A DNA stretch of 64,000 nt from Mesostigma viride. Taxonomy: Eukaryota; Streptophyta; Mesostigmatophyceae; Mesostigmatales; Mesostigmataceae. The position numbers were made by a program, and so were the translations under genes. The stretch is from contig RPFO01002324.1 in the NCBI GenBank assembly GCA_009746045.1, positions 239,520 through 303,519 on the forward strand, read 5' to 3'. Positions 1 to 11,800 of the stretch are shown here, one piece after another. Numbering within the stretch: the first letter of the stretch is position 1; the number at the start of each line of letters is the position of its first letter. The notes under the pieces were generated by a model. The model did not search any database. It saw only the letters and a program-made list of their open reading frames with translations, and was not told where the DNA came from.

Positions 1-3000
1 TCTTGGCCCATGTGTCTTCTTGGCCCATGTGTCTTCTTGGCCCATGTGTCTTCTTGGCCCATGTGTCTTCTTGGCCCATGTGTCTTCTTGGCCCATGTGT
101 CTTCTTGGCCCATGTGTCTTCTTGGCCCATGTGTCTTCTTGGCCCATGTGTCTTCTTGGCCCATGTGTCTTCTTGGCCCATGTGTCTTCTTGGCCCATGT
201 GTCTTCTTGGCCCATGTGTCTTCTTGGCCCATGTGTCTTCTTGGCCCATGTGTCTTCTTGGCCCATGTGTCTTCTTGGCCCATGTGTCTTCTTGGCCCAT
301 GTGTCTTCTTGGCCCATGTGTCTTCTTGGCCCATGTGTCTTCTTGGCCCATGTGTCTTCTTGGCCCATGTGTCTTCTTGGCCCATGTGTCTTCTTGGCCC
401 ATGTGTCTTCTTGGCCCATGTGTCTTCTTGGCCCATGTGTCTTCTTGGCCCATGTGTCTTCTTGGCCCATGTGTCTTCTTGGCCCATGTGTCTTCTTGGC
501 CCATGTGTCTTCTTGGCCCATGTGTCTTCTTGGCCCATGTGTCTTCTTGGCCCATGTGTCTTCCCATGTGTCTTCTTGGCCCATGTGTCTTCTTGGCCCA
601 TGTGTCTTCTTGGCCCATGTGTCTTCTTGGCCCATGTGTCTTCTTGGCCCATGTGTCTTCTTGGCCCATGTGTCTTCTTGGCCCATGTGTCTTCTTGGCC
701 CATGTGTCTTCTTGGCCCATGTGTCTTCTTGGCCCATGTGTCTTCTTGGCCCATGTGTCTTCTTGGCCCATGTGTCTTCTTGGCCCATGTGTCTTCTTGG
801 CCCATGTGTCTTCTTGGCCCATGTGTCTTCTTGGCCCATGTGTCTTCTTGGCCCATGTGTCTTCCCATGTGTCTTCTTGGCCCATGTGTCTTCTTGGCCC
901 ATGTGTCTTCTTGGCCCATGTGTCTTCTTGGCCCATGTGTCTTCTTGGCCCATGTGTCTTCTTGGCCCATGTGTCTTCTTGGCCCATGTGTCTTCTTGGC
1001 CCATGTGTCTTCTTGGCCCATGTGTCTTCTTGGCCCATGTGTCTTCTTGGCCCATGTGTCTTCTTGGCCCATGTGTCTTCTTGGCCCATGTGTCTTCTTG
1101 GCCCATGTGTCTTCTTGGCCCATGTGTCTTCTTGGCCCATGTGTCTTCTTGGCCCATGTGTCTTCTTGGCCCATGTGTCTTCTTGGCCCATGTGTCTTCT
1201 TGGCCCATGTGTCTTCTTGGCCCATGTGTCTTCTTGGCCCATGTGTCTTCTTGGCCCATGTGTCTTCTTGGCCCATGTGTCTTCTTGGCCCATGTGTCTT
1301 CTTGGCCCATGTGTCTTCTTGGCCCATGTGTCTTCTTGGCCCATGTGTCTTCTTGGCCCATGTGTCTTCTTGGCCCATGTGTCTTCTTGGCCCATGTGTC
1401 TTCTTGGCCCATGTGTCTTCTTGGCCCATGTGTCTTCTTGGCCCATGTGTCTTCTTGGCCCATGTGTCTTCTTGGCCCATGTGTCTTCTTGGCCCATGTG
1501 TCTTCTTGGCCCATGTGTCTTCTTGGCCCATGTGTCTTCTTGGCCCATGTGTCTTCTTGGCCCATGTGTCTTCTTGGCCCATGTGTCTTCTTGGCCCATG
1601 TGTCTTCTTGGCCCATGTGTCTTCTTGGCCCATGTGTCTTCTTGGCCCATGTGTCTTCTTGGCCCATGTGTCTTCTTGGCCCATGTGTCTTCTTGGCCCA
1701 TGTGTCTTCTTGGCCCATGTGTCTTCTTGGCCCATGTGTCTTCTTGGCCCATGTGTCTTCTTGGCCCATGTGTCTTCTTGGCCCATGTGTCTTCTTGGCC
1801 CATGTGTCTTCTTGGCCCATGTGTCTTCTTGGCCCATGTGTCTTCTTGGCCCATGTGTCTTCTTGGCCCATGTGTCTTCTTGGCCCATGTGTCTTCTTGG
1901 CCCATGTGTCTTCTTGGCCCATGTGTCTTCTTGGCCCATGTGTCTTCTTGGCCCATGTGTCTTCTTGGCCCATGTGTCTTCTTGGCCCATGTGTCTTCTT
2001 GGCCCATGTGTCTTCTTGGCCCATGTGTCTTCTTGGCCCATGTGTCTTCTTGGCCCATGTGTCTTCTTGGCCCATGTGTCTTCTTGGCCCATGTGTCTTC
2101 TTGGCCCATGTGTCTTCTTGGCCCATGTGTCTTCTTGGCCCATGTGTCTTCTTGGCCCATGTGTCTTCTTGGCCCATGTGTCTTCTTGGCCCATGTGTCT
2201 TCTTGGCCCATGTGTCTTCTTGGCCCATGTGTCTTCTTGGCCCATGTGTCTTCTTGGCCCATGTGTCTTCTTGGCCCATGTGTCTTCTTGGCCCATGTGT
2301 CTTCTTGGCCCATGTGTCTTCTTGGCCCATGTGTCTTCTTGGCCCATGTGTCTTCTTGGCCCATGTGTCTTCTTGGCCCATGTGTCTTCTTGGCCCATGT
2401 GTCTTCTTGGCCCATGTGTCTTCTTGGCCCATGTGTCTTCTTGGCCCATGTGTCTTCTTGGCCCATGTGTCTTCTTGGCCCATGTGTCTTCTTGGCCCAT
2501 GTGTCTTCTTGGCCCATGTGTCTTCTTGGCCCATGTGTCTTCTTGGCCCATGTGTCTTCTTGGCCCATGTGTCTTCTTGGCCCATGTGTCTTCTTGGCCC
2601 ATGTGTCTTCTTGGCCCATGTGTCTTCTTGGCCCATGTGTCTTCTTGGCCCATGTGTCTTCTTGGCCCATGTGTCTTCTTGGCCCATGTGTCTTCTTGGC
2701 CCATGTGTCTTCTTGGCCCATGTGTCTTCTTGGCCCATGTGTCTTCTTGGCCCATGTGTCTTCTTGGCCCATGTGTCTTCTTGGCCCATGTGTCTTCTTG
2801 GCCCATGTGTCTTCTTGGCCCATGTGTCTTCTTGGCCCATGTGTCTTCTTGGCCCATGTGTCTTCCCATGTGTCTTCTTGGCCCATGTGTCTTCTTGGCC
2901 CATGTGTCTTCTTGGCCCATGTGTCTTCTTGGCCCATGTGTCTTCTTGGCCCATGTGTCTTCTTGGCCCATGTGTCTTCTTGGCCCATGTGTCTTCTTGG

Positions 3001-5220
3001 CCCATGTGTCTTCTTGGCCCATGTGTCTTCTTGGCCCATGTGTCTTCTTGGCCCATGTGTCTTCTTGGCCCATGTGTCTTCTTGGCCCATGTGTCTTCTT
3101 GGCCCATGTGTCTTCTTGGCCCATGTGTCTTCTTGGCCCATGTGTCTTCTTGGCCCATGTGTCTTCCCATGTGTCTTCTTGGCCCATGTGTCTTCTTGGC
3201 CCATGTGTCTTCTTGGCCCATGTGTCTTCTTGGCCCATGTGTCTTCTTGGCCCATGTGTCTTCTTGGCCCATGTGTCTTCTTGGCCCATGTGTCTTCTTG
3301 GCCCATGTGTCTTCTTGGCCCATGTGTCTTCTTGGCCCATGTGTCTTCTTGGCCCATGTGTCTTCTTGGCCCATGTGTCTTCTTGGCCCATGTGTCTTCT
3401 TGGCCCATGTGTCTTCTTGGCCCATGTGTCTTCTTGGCCCATGTGTCTTCTTGGCCCATGTGTCTTCTTGGCCCATGTGTCTTCTTGGCCCATGTGTCTT
3501 CTTGGCCCATGTGTCTTCTTGGCCCATGTGTCTTCTTGGCCCATGTGTCTTCTTGGCCCATGTGTCTTCTTGGCCCATGTGTCTTCTTGGCCCATGTGTC
3601 TTCTTGGCCCATGTGTCTTCTTGGCCCATGTGTCTTCTTGGCCCATGTGTCTTCTTGGCCCATGTGTCTTCTTGGCCCATGTGTCTTCTTGGCCCATGTG
3701 TCTTCTTGGCCCATGTGTCTTCTTGGCCCATGTGTCTTCTTGGCCCATGTGTCTTCTTGGCCCATGTGTCTTCTTGGCCCATGTGTCTTCTTGGCCCATG
3801 TGTCTTCTTGGCCCATGTGTCTTCTTGGCCCATGTGTCTTCTTGGCCCATGTGTCTTCTTGGCCCATGTGTCTTCTTGGCCCATGTGTCTTCTTGGCCCA
3901 TGTGTCTTCTTGGCCCATGTGTCTTCTTGGCCCATGTGTCTTCTTGGCCCATGTGTCTTCTTGGCCCATGTGTCTTCTTGGCCCATGTGTCTTCTTGGCC
4001 CATGTGTCTTCTTGGCCCATGTGTCTTCTTGGCCCATGTGTCTTCTTGGCCCATGTGTCTTCTTGGCCCATGTGTCTTCTTGGCCCATGTGTCTTCTTGG
4101 CCCATGTGTCTTCTTGGCCCATGTGTCTTCTTGGCCCATGTGTCTTCTTGGCCCATGTGTCTTCTTGGCCCATGTGTCTTCTTGGCCCATGTGTCTTCTT
4201 GGCCCATGTGTCTTCTTGGCCCATGTGTCTTCTTGGCCCATGTGTCTTCTTGGCCCATGTGTCTTCTTGGCCCATGTGTCTTCTTGGCCCATGTGTCTTC
4301 TTGGCCCATGTGTCTTCTTGGCCCATGTGTCTTCTTGGCCCATGTGTCTTCTTGGCCCATGTGTCTTCTTGGCCCATGTGTCTTCTTGGCCCATGTGTCT
4401 TCTTGGCCCATGTGTCTTCTTGGCCCATGTGTCTTCTTGGCCCATGTGTCTTCTTGGCCCATGTGTCTTCTTGGCCCATGTGTCTTCTTGGCCCATGTGT
4501 CTTCTTGGCCCATGTGTCTTCTTGGCCCATGTGTCTTCTTGGCCCATGTGTCTTCTTGGCCCATGTGTCTTCTTGGCCCATGTGTCTTCTTGGCCCATGT
4601 GTCTTCTTGGCCCATGTGTCTTCTTGGCCCATGTGTCTTCTTGGCCCATGTGTCTTCTTGGCCCATGTGTCTTCTTGGCCCATGTGTCTTCTTGGCCCAT
4701 GTGTCTTCTTGGCCCATGTGTCTTCTTGGCCCATGTGTCTTCTTGGCCCATGTGTCTTCTTGGCCCATGTGTCTTGTTGGCCCATGTGTCTTGTTGGCCC
4801 ATGTGTCTTCTTGGCCCATGTGTCTTCTTGGCCCATGTGTCTTGTTGGCCCATGTGTCTTCTTGGCCCATGTGTCTTCTTGGCCCATGTGTCTTCTTGGC
4901 CCATGTGTCTTCTTGGCCCATGTGTCTTCTTGGCCCATGTGTCTTCTTGGCCCATGTGTCTTCTTGGCCCATGTGTCTTCTTGGCCCATGTGTCTTCTTG
5001 GCCCATGTGTCTTCTTGGCCCATGTGTCTTCTTGGCCCATGTGTCTTCTTGGCCCATGTGTCTTGTTGGCCCATGTGTCTTCTTGGCCCATGTGTCTTCT
5101 TGGCCCATGCGTCTTCTTGGCCCATGTGTCTTCTTGGCCCATGTGTCTTCTTGGCCCATGTGTCTTCTTGGCCCATGTGTCTTCTTGGCCCATGTGTCTT
5201 CTTGGCCCATGTGTCTTCTT
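1..5220. repeat. 17-bp minisatellite, about 307 copies
   Basis: Uninterrupted head-to-tail array of the unit TTGGCCCATGTGTCTTC, almost without substitutions until about 4770. After that G-for-C variants appear (about 4775, 4792, 4843, 5064), and one C-for-T variant near 5109, as expected at a decaying array edge. Four units are shortened to 12 bp by the same 5-bp deletion, at about 561, 862, 2863 and 3164. The unit has no stop codon in any forward frame and 17 is not a multiple of 3, so all three frames stay open for over 1700 codons; these are not genes. The array continues past the left edge of the window. Confidence 0.98.
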
Positions 5221-5594
5221 GCTCAGCAAGGCTCATCGTAGAGCCTTGTCCAGGGCGCGTCGCAGCTTTCCTGGGACGCACACGTCCCCTCTTATAGACA
5301 ACCGCGTGTGCTATTGGGTCGTTGCGTCATTGACTGTTGGCATGAGACTGTGGGTGCAGCCGTGGGGGCAGCTACGTGGCGTGCGCTGTGGGCCGTTTTG
5401 TCTCAAGTTGCCGAGGCGGCAGGGATTAGCTCTCGGCGAGCTAGCGAGCGTTTTTGTGGTCCTTGTGAGGCATGTTGCCTCCGTTTAAGGTGGAGTGGGA
5501 GAGGGATTGGGGTAAAGAACTAGGGGTAAGGAATTCGAGCAAGGAATGGAGTAAGGGAATGGGGGTAAGGAAATGGGGGTATCTGAATTGGGTC
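5221..5594. other. Unique spacer between two minisatellites
   Basis: No recognisable gene. A short inverted repeat (AAGGCTC/GAGCCTT, six-base loop) lies directly after the 17-bp array at about 5228-5247. The short open frames here have no family resemblance. Confidence 0.5.
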
Positions 5595-5868
5595 GGGGGT
5601 AAGGGATGTGATAGGAATGGGGGTAAGGGATGTGATGGGGGCGGGGGTAAGGGATGTGATAGGAATGGGGGTAAGGGATGTGATAGGAATGGGGGTAAGG
5701 GATGTGATAGGAATGGGGGTAAGGGATGTGATAGGAATGGGGGTAAGGGATGTGATAGGAATGGGGGTAAGGGATGTGATAGGAATGGGGGTAAGGGATG
5801 TGATAGTAATGGGGGTAAGGGATGTGATAGGAAGGGGGGTAAGGGATGTGATAGGAAGGGGGGTAAAG
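5595..5868. repeat. 24-bp G-rich minisatellite, about 11 copies
   Basis: Tandem units of 24 bp made of GGGGGTAAGGG followed by ATGTGATAGGAAT, with a few substitutions. 24 is a multiple of 3, so one frame reads a monotonous eight-residue repeat that runs into the first cyclase exon. I treat the array as upstream non-coding DNA because a good signal peptide starts just after it at 5887. It may sit in the promoter or 5'UTR of the cyclase gene. Confidence 0.9.
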
Positions 5869-5886
5869 CAGCTGATAGCGGACCCG

Positions 5887-8800
5887 ATGGGTGAACGCGG
5901 ACGTTTGATACCAGGGACATTGTCTTGCGCTCTTTTCTGCCTGGCTGTGGCGCCACAGGCGCCACTGGAATTCTCATCGAGCTTCTTGCCCGTGACTGAC
6001 GACGTCATGTATCGCGAGGTGTGCCGCGCGGCGAGGAACCCCGTGTGTGGGGACCCTGGCGTGGAGCCGGTCACCCCCTCTGGCTGCGCGTGCTTCAACC
6101 GCGCCGACGTGGCCTTCAAGGTGGTGAGCGGCCTGCCCAAGCGGCTGACCAACACGCACCTGATGTGGCAAGGCCTGGTGGACGCGCAGCGGGACATGCC
6201 AGGGTCCACGTTTCACTGGTGAGCGCCCTCTTGGTTCAATGTACCCCCCTCCCAACAACCGCGCTGCTGTGGCCGCGCACACTCTCCGCGCGCATGTGCT
6301 CGTTGTGCATCGAGTGCCACTGGACGGCCTCTTGGTGTGCCTTACCACTCAAGTGGTTGCCTGGCAGTGGATGCCCGTCTGCACGGCTGCCATCTCTCCT
6401 CTGCCGGCTTGGTGGCCACACCGGGCGTGGGGTGGATGCGTGGGGAGGACACCCGCCCCGCTGCGCCCACGACCAGCGGGTGCTTGCACTGGCCACCGCA
6501 CCATGTGCTTTTGACACACAATCATGCTAGTGTTTTCTATGTCTGCCACACCGGCACGGCTGGCTGCGCACGCAATCTCGCCTCCACGGATGCGTTCACC
6601 CGTGTGCCAAACCCACCTCCACAGATGTGCCCCCTCATCTCCACCCTGTTGCGTTGGCCCCCCACCGCGCGCAACCTCTATTTACCTGTTTGTAACGATG
6701 CGTCTGCCGCAGGAACGTGACCGACGAGTCCTCTCATGAATGTGCATGGCCCCCACCGCGTCTGCCGCAGGAACGTGTACGACGCCTCGTCCTTCTTCCA
6801 ATACGCCGACTACGAGGAGGTGGCCAACACCACGCGCTACCGCGGGGCCATCTGCATGGACTCGCTCTTCACTGACGTCTCGCGCGCGCTGGGTGACGCC
6901 ATCCGTTCGGTGTCTGACGCCGGCAAGCCACTCTACCTCGCCTACAGCAAGAACAGTGCGAATGGCGTGCCCGCGTTCCTGGCCGAGTTTGGCGCGCGCT
7001 CGTACGTGGGGCCAGATCCCTACGTGTGCGGGCTGACCATCGGGTCATTCGTGGCGTCACTGGGCGCCAACCACACGCTCGCCAACAACATGTCGCCCGT
7101 CACGCCCTGGAGCTGGCAGATAATGCATGGGGTCACTCGCGGCCTGGTCGGGCCCAGCTACGTGTTCCCGCCGGACGTCTGGGAGTGGCCCGTGCTGGCG
7201 CATGGCGACCCGGCCAACCGCACGGGCGCGTGGGCGCTGTACATTGCTCCGGGCAGCAACCGCACCTTTCAGGTGGGCATGCCTGGGCTCCCACACGTTT
7301 TTGTTCCGCACACGGCTGTACTGTCAGCTGCGCTGAGCAGGTCTGTCCTGGATGCCTGCCTCTGCCCCGCCTGCCCACCAGTCTGCCTGCCCGCCAGCCT
7401 GACTGACAAAGTGATGGATGAACCAACGGGCGGATCCATCAACTGACCAATGGATTGACCAATTGACAGTTTTGCATGTTGACCAATCGGCATGTTGACT
7501 GACAGCCATATTGGCCGATTGGCATATTGACCGTTTTGCATGTTGGCCTATTGGCGTGCTGGCCGACCGACTGAACTATTCGCAACGTGATTTTGTGTGC
7601 GTCGCGCCCCGCAGGTGATGAACGGCGAGCTGGCGGGCCTGGGCACAGCGTTCGTTGCGCCGCTGCGGCAGCGGCTGCAGACGGACCTGCCCGCGCCCGA
7701 CATGCTGGTCCTGCAGATGTCAGTCGAGTTCATCGGCACCGAGTCGCTGAAGCTGCTGGCCGAGATCGGTGATGAGGACCCGGCGCGCCGCCCTGTGCGG
7801 ATGGTCACGTACGAGTGCCTCAGCGTGGGGTTCTTGGCACTGGCGCGGCTGGGCAAGCTCAAGGGGGAGGAGCTGTTCATGGGCTGCGTGGACGCGCAGG
7901 TGAGGGCGTGGGGGTGGGGAGGAGCAGTTCATGGGCTGCGTGGACGCGCAGGTGAGGGCGTGGGGGGGAAGGAGCAGTGCATGGGCTGCGTGGACGCGCA
8001 GGTGAGGGCGTGGGGGTGGGTAGGAGCGGTGCATGGGCTGCGTGGACGCACAGGTGAGGGCGTGTGGGGGGAAGGAGCTGTTCATGGGCTGCGTGGACGC
8101 GCAGGTGAGGGGGGGGGGGGTAGGAGCGGTGCATGGGCTGCGTGGACGCACAGGTGAGGGCGTGTGGGGGGAAGGAGCTGTTCATGGGCTGCGTGGACGC
8201 GCAGGTGAGGGCGTGGGGTGGGTAGGAGCAGTGCATGGGCTGCGTGGACGCACAGGTGAGGGCGTGTGGGGGGAAGGAGCTGTTCATGGGCTGCGTGGAC
8301 GCGCAGGTGAGGGCGTGGGGGGGGTAGGAGCGGTGCATGGGCTGCGTGGACGCACAGGTGAGGGCGTGTGGGGGGAAGGAGCTGTTCATGGGCTGCGTGG
8401 ACGCGCAGGTGAGGGCGTGGGGGTGGGTAGGAGCAGTGCATGGGCTGCGTGGACGCACAGGTGAGGGCGTGGGGGTGGGTAGGAGCGGTGCATGGGCTGC
8501 GTGGACGCACAGGTGAGGGCGTGGGGGGGGAAGGAGCTGTTCATGGGCTGCGTGGACGCGCAGGTGAGGGCGTGGGGGGGGGAGGAGCGGTGCATGGGCT
8601 GCGTGGACGCGCTGGTGAGGCTCTGTGGCGGTGTCCAGGGCATGGCCAGCAGTGCTGGATGGTAGATTAGGCTCTTTGCATGCAAAAAGTGCACATGAGG
8701 CACATCAGAGGGAGATCTTCATCTTGGAAATGGGAAGGGGACACTCATAGGTTTTGCCTGCATCTATTTGGATTGCTCGTCGTATTTAAACCCTTGCTAG

Positions 8801-11800
8801 CATTGGATGCATAAAGCTGACTGCTAGTTGTGAAGCAGTATTCAGTTTGTCTCTATGCATTAGAAATTTTCTTCAGCAGAATGGGTCGCGATGGTCACTG
8901 GCCTATTGTAGTGTGGACAGAGTCTGTGTTGTAGTGTGGACACAATGTCTCCGTCCTGCCTGCATGGCAATCAAAGGGGCGCTTGGTCCACAGCTTTTAT
9001 GAAAAGAAAGTTTGTGTATAGATGTTGCAACTTTTCCAAACAAGCTCATCCTCATGGCAACTGCTTGGCGGTGTCTGGATGCGTGCGTGCAGCACTACCT
9101 GGGCGCGTATGTGTCGGCCACCCTGGCGGCCCTGGAGCAGCACACAGGGGAGACTTTTCTGGGCTGGGTGAACACCGCACGGTTGTTCAATGCGTCGCAA
9201 CTTCCCAGAAACTTCATGCGGCGGGTCAGTTGTGAGTTGGACGGCTACAACCGGGGCATCGTGGCATCCCAGTTGGGCATGTTTTACCCCGTCTGTGATG
9301 CGCGTAACGGGTGTGTCCCAGGGGGGCTAGACGCTCCCAGGGGCGCCGAGGCCTGTTCAGGGCACGGCAGCTGCCATTTCCCAACGGAGGCGGACCCTTC
9401 CGGGGGAACCAACATGTTGCAGGGTGCCTGCCAATGTGAGCCAGGGTGGGAGGGGCAGTACTGCCAGGTCTACTACGTTGGCCGTGGGTGCATCTCAGGG
9501 GGCCTGGATGCCCCCAACGGCACCGAGGTCTGCTCGGGCCACGGCACCTGCCGCATCTCGGTGGAGGCGGACCCTGGTGGGCAGACCGCCCCGTTGGAGG
9601 GCGTCTGCGAGTGCGAGCCCGGATGGCACGGGGCGCACTGCGACGAGATACGGGTGGAAGTGTCCGAGAGCGGCACCTCAAGCGTGCTGCTGATCGTCCT
9701 GCTCACGACGGGCTGTGCGCTGCTGCTCACGGCCGCGCTTATCATCTACTACACCGTGAGGGTCCGGAAGCACGCCGACGAGTCCAAGGCGTTCGAGGAG
9801 TTCTTGCACAAGCGCGGCAGGGGCGACCACATGGCGGCGATCGTGACGGGTGCGTGCAACATGCTTTCTGCCAGCTGGGAACGAGCGCTTGTGTCGGCGC
9901 TTGCCTGCGTGTGCTGAAGGGCCTGCACGGTTCGACATTTTCGCACATCCGACTAGGTTTGTGGGACATGCCTGCCTGGTAGTTCCAGTTGCCTCCATTC
10001 CGTACAAAGGGGGGAGGCGGATGTTGTTGGGAGGTGTGTGGAGACGGGGGGAGGATAGGATGCACATCCTGTCGCGGCTGGTGCATCCGCTTTTCGACCT
10101 CGGCAAGGATGTGGCCGATGTCCATCGTTGGGGTTGCTCTGTCTGCTGCCCATGCAATTTTTGAACTTCAAAAACCAAGCCAACACTAGTGCTCCTAGGT
10201 CCCTGGTGGCAGAAGGACGCAGGTCAACCGCATGGGCCACACACGTCACCGCCCCAGGGGGGGGCCTAATGGCTCCGCAGGATGCAACACATGATTGCTG
10301 ATTTGTGCAGGAATCAGGCAATGGTGCGGTGCAGAGATGGGAGGGGCAGGGGACATTGTGACCAGAGGCAAGGGAGCAGTGACCTGGGAAGGGCATCTGG
10401 AGCATTCCCCTGTTAGCAGCAGGCCGCAGCACGTGCGTCGTCTAATTTCCTGATGTTGATGTATTGCTCACACAGGCGTGCCCATGGTGTTTTGCTCATG
10501 CAGGCGTGCACATGGTGTTTTGCTCTCACAGGCGTGCACATGGCATATTGCTCACACAGGCGTGCCCATGGTGTTTTGCTCATACATGCGTGCACATGGT
10601 GTTTTGCTCTCACAGGCGTGCACATGGCATATTGCTCACACAGGCGTGCCCATGGTGTTTTGCTCACACAGGCGTGCACATGGTGTTTTGCTCTCACTGG
10701 CGTGCACATGGCATATTGCTCACACAGGCGTGCCCATCGTGTTTTGCTCACACAGTCGTGCCCATGATTCTCGTCAAGGCGGTTCATCCACAGCAACAAG
10801 GCACACAGAACCGCTCTCGCAGGGCTTGCGCGCTCATACATACTGCCGCCTGTGTGCCTTGCTGCCGAGTGGCTAGGGCGGGGACAAGTACTCCGCCAGC
10901 CCCATCATGTCCGCTGCCTTTGTGACTCCATCGTACTGTATTGAACTATGGTCCTTTCCTGCCCAATCTTTTGGAATTCTACATCGCAATAGTAACTTCG
11001 CTTTGGCTTGGAACCCTGGTGTTGCCTGTGGGCCAGACATCGAGGGGTCGACCTCGCTGTGGGAGTGGAACCCTTCCATCATGAACAAGGCGCTGGTCAC
11101 CCACCACAAGGTAGGTGATGCTTGGCACGAGGGAATGGATGATCTTCGCTTTATGAGGCTGACATGTTGCCATAGATGGCAGCGATGCGACAGCGCGTCT
11201 CCGAATGGAAAGGCGGCGGGTGGCCTGTGGAACCTCCCCGTCTGCAGCACCACAGCACGGGGCAAGCGTCCAGCGCAAGTGAATCATATGGCTGCGTCCT
11301 GCGCGCACGCCCTGGCTCGTACACGGAGGTACCATATACTGGGGAGTTCGGGAGTTGGTGGGCATGAAGCACACCGCCTCTAGTCATGCGCAGGTAGCAG
11401 TAGCATATGCCAGTCGCTGCATGGGCTTTGATGGAAAGTTTAAGTATATAGTAGTAGTTCCCTCCTACAGCAGTATTCAACGCGCGCGTTTATCATTATC
11501 CGGCCGCAAGGCAGCCATCGATCATGCAGCAGTTTCCCTTCCCTGTGCCACCCACGCCGTGCATTGGTTGCACAAATTATAGAACCATAGTCTACTGGTC
11601 ATCAAGCCTGCATGGCCGATGTCGCTCACTAGCTGCCAGACCATGCAGCAGTCCAAAATTTACCCTTCGTAGCATCATCATGCACCGTTTACAACTGCGG
11701 CCATTTCATGATGTACATGGTCATTGTTGCATGATGTGTTCATCGATCGATGATGACAGTCCACTATTTATACACCTGATGGTCACACTTCAATGTGCAC

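Noticed and set aside
3-5488. Three overlapping open frames of over 1700 codons in the 17-bp array
   Set aside because: They are the same stop-free repeat read in three frames; the codon pattern repeats every 17 residues in all of them, so nothing indicates selection for protein.
5608-5886. Extending the cyclase upstream through the 24-bp repeat
   Set aside because: The frame is open only because the unit is a multiple of 3; the signal-peptide-like start at 5887 is a better choice, though an upstream exon cannot be excluded.
8033-8464. Open frames in the splice-donor minisatellite as extra exons
   Set aside because: Joining them to exon 3 is not needed: exon 3 to exon 4 joins in phase and restores the conserved DAQ-HYLGAY stretch.
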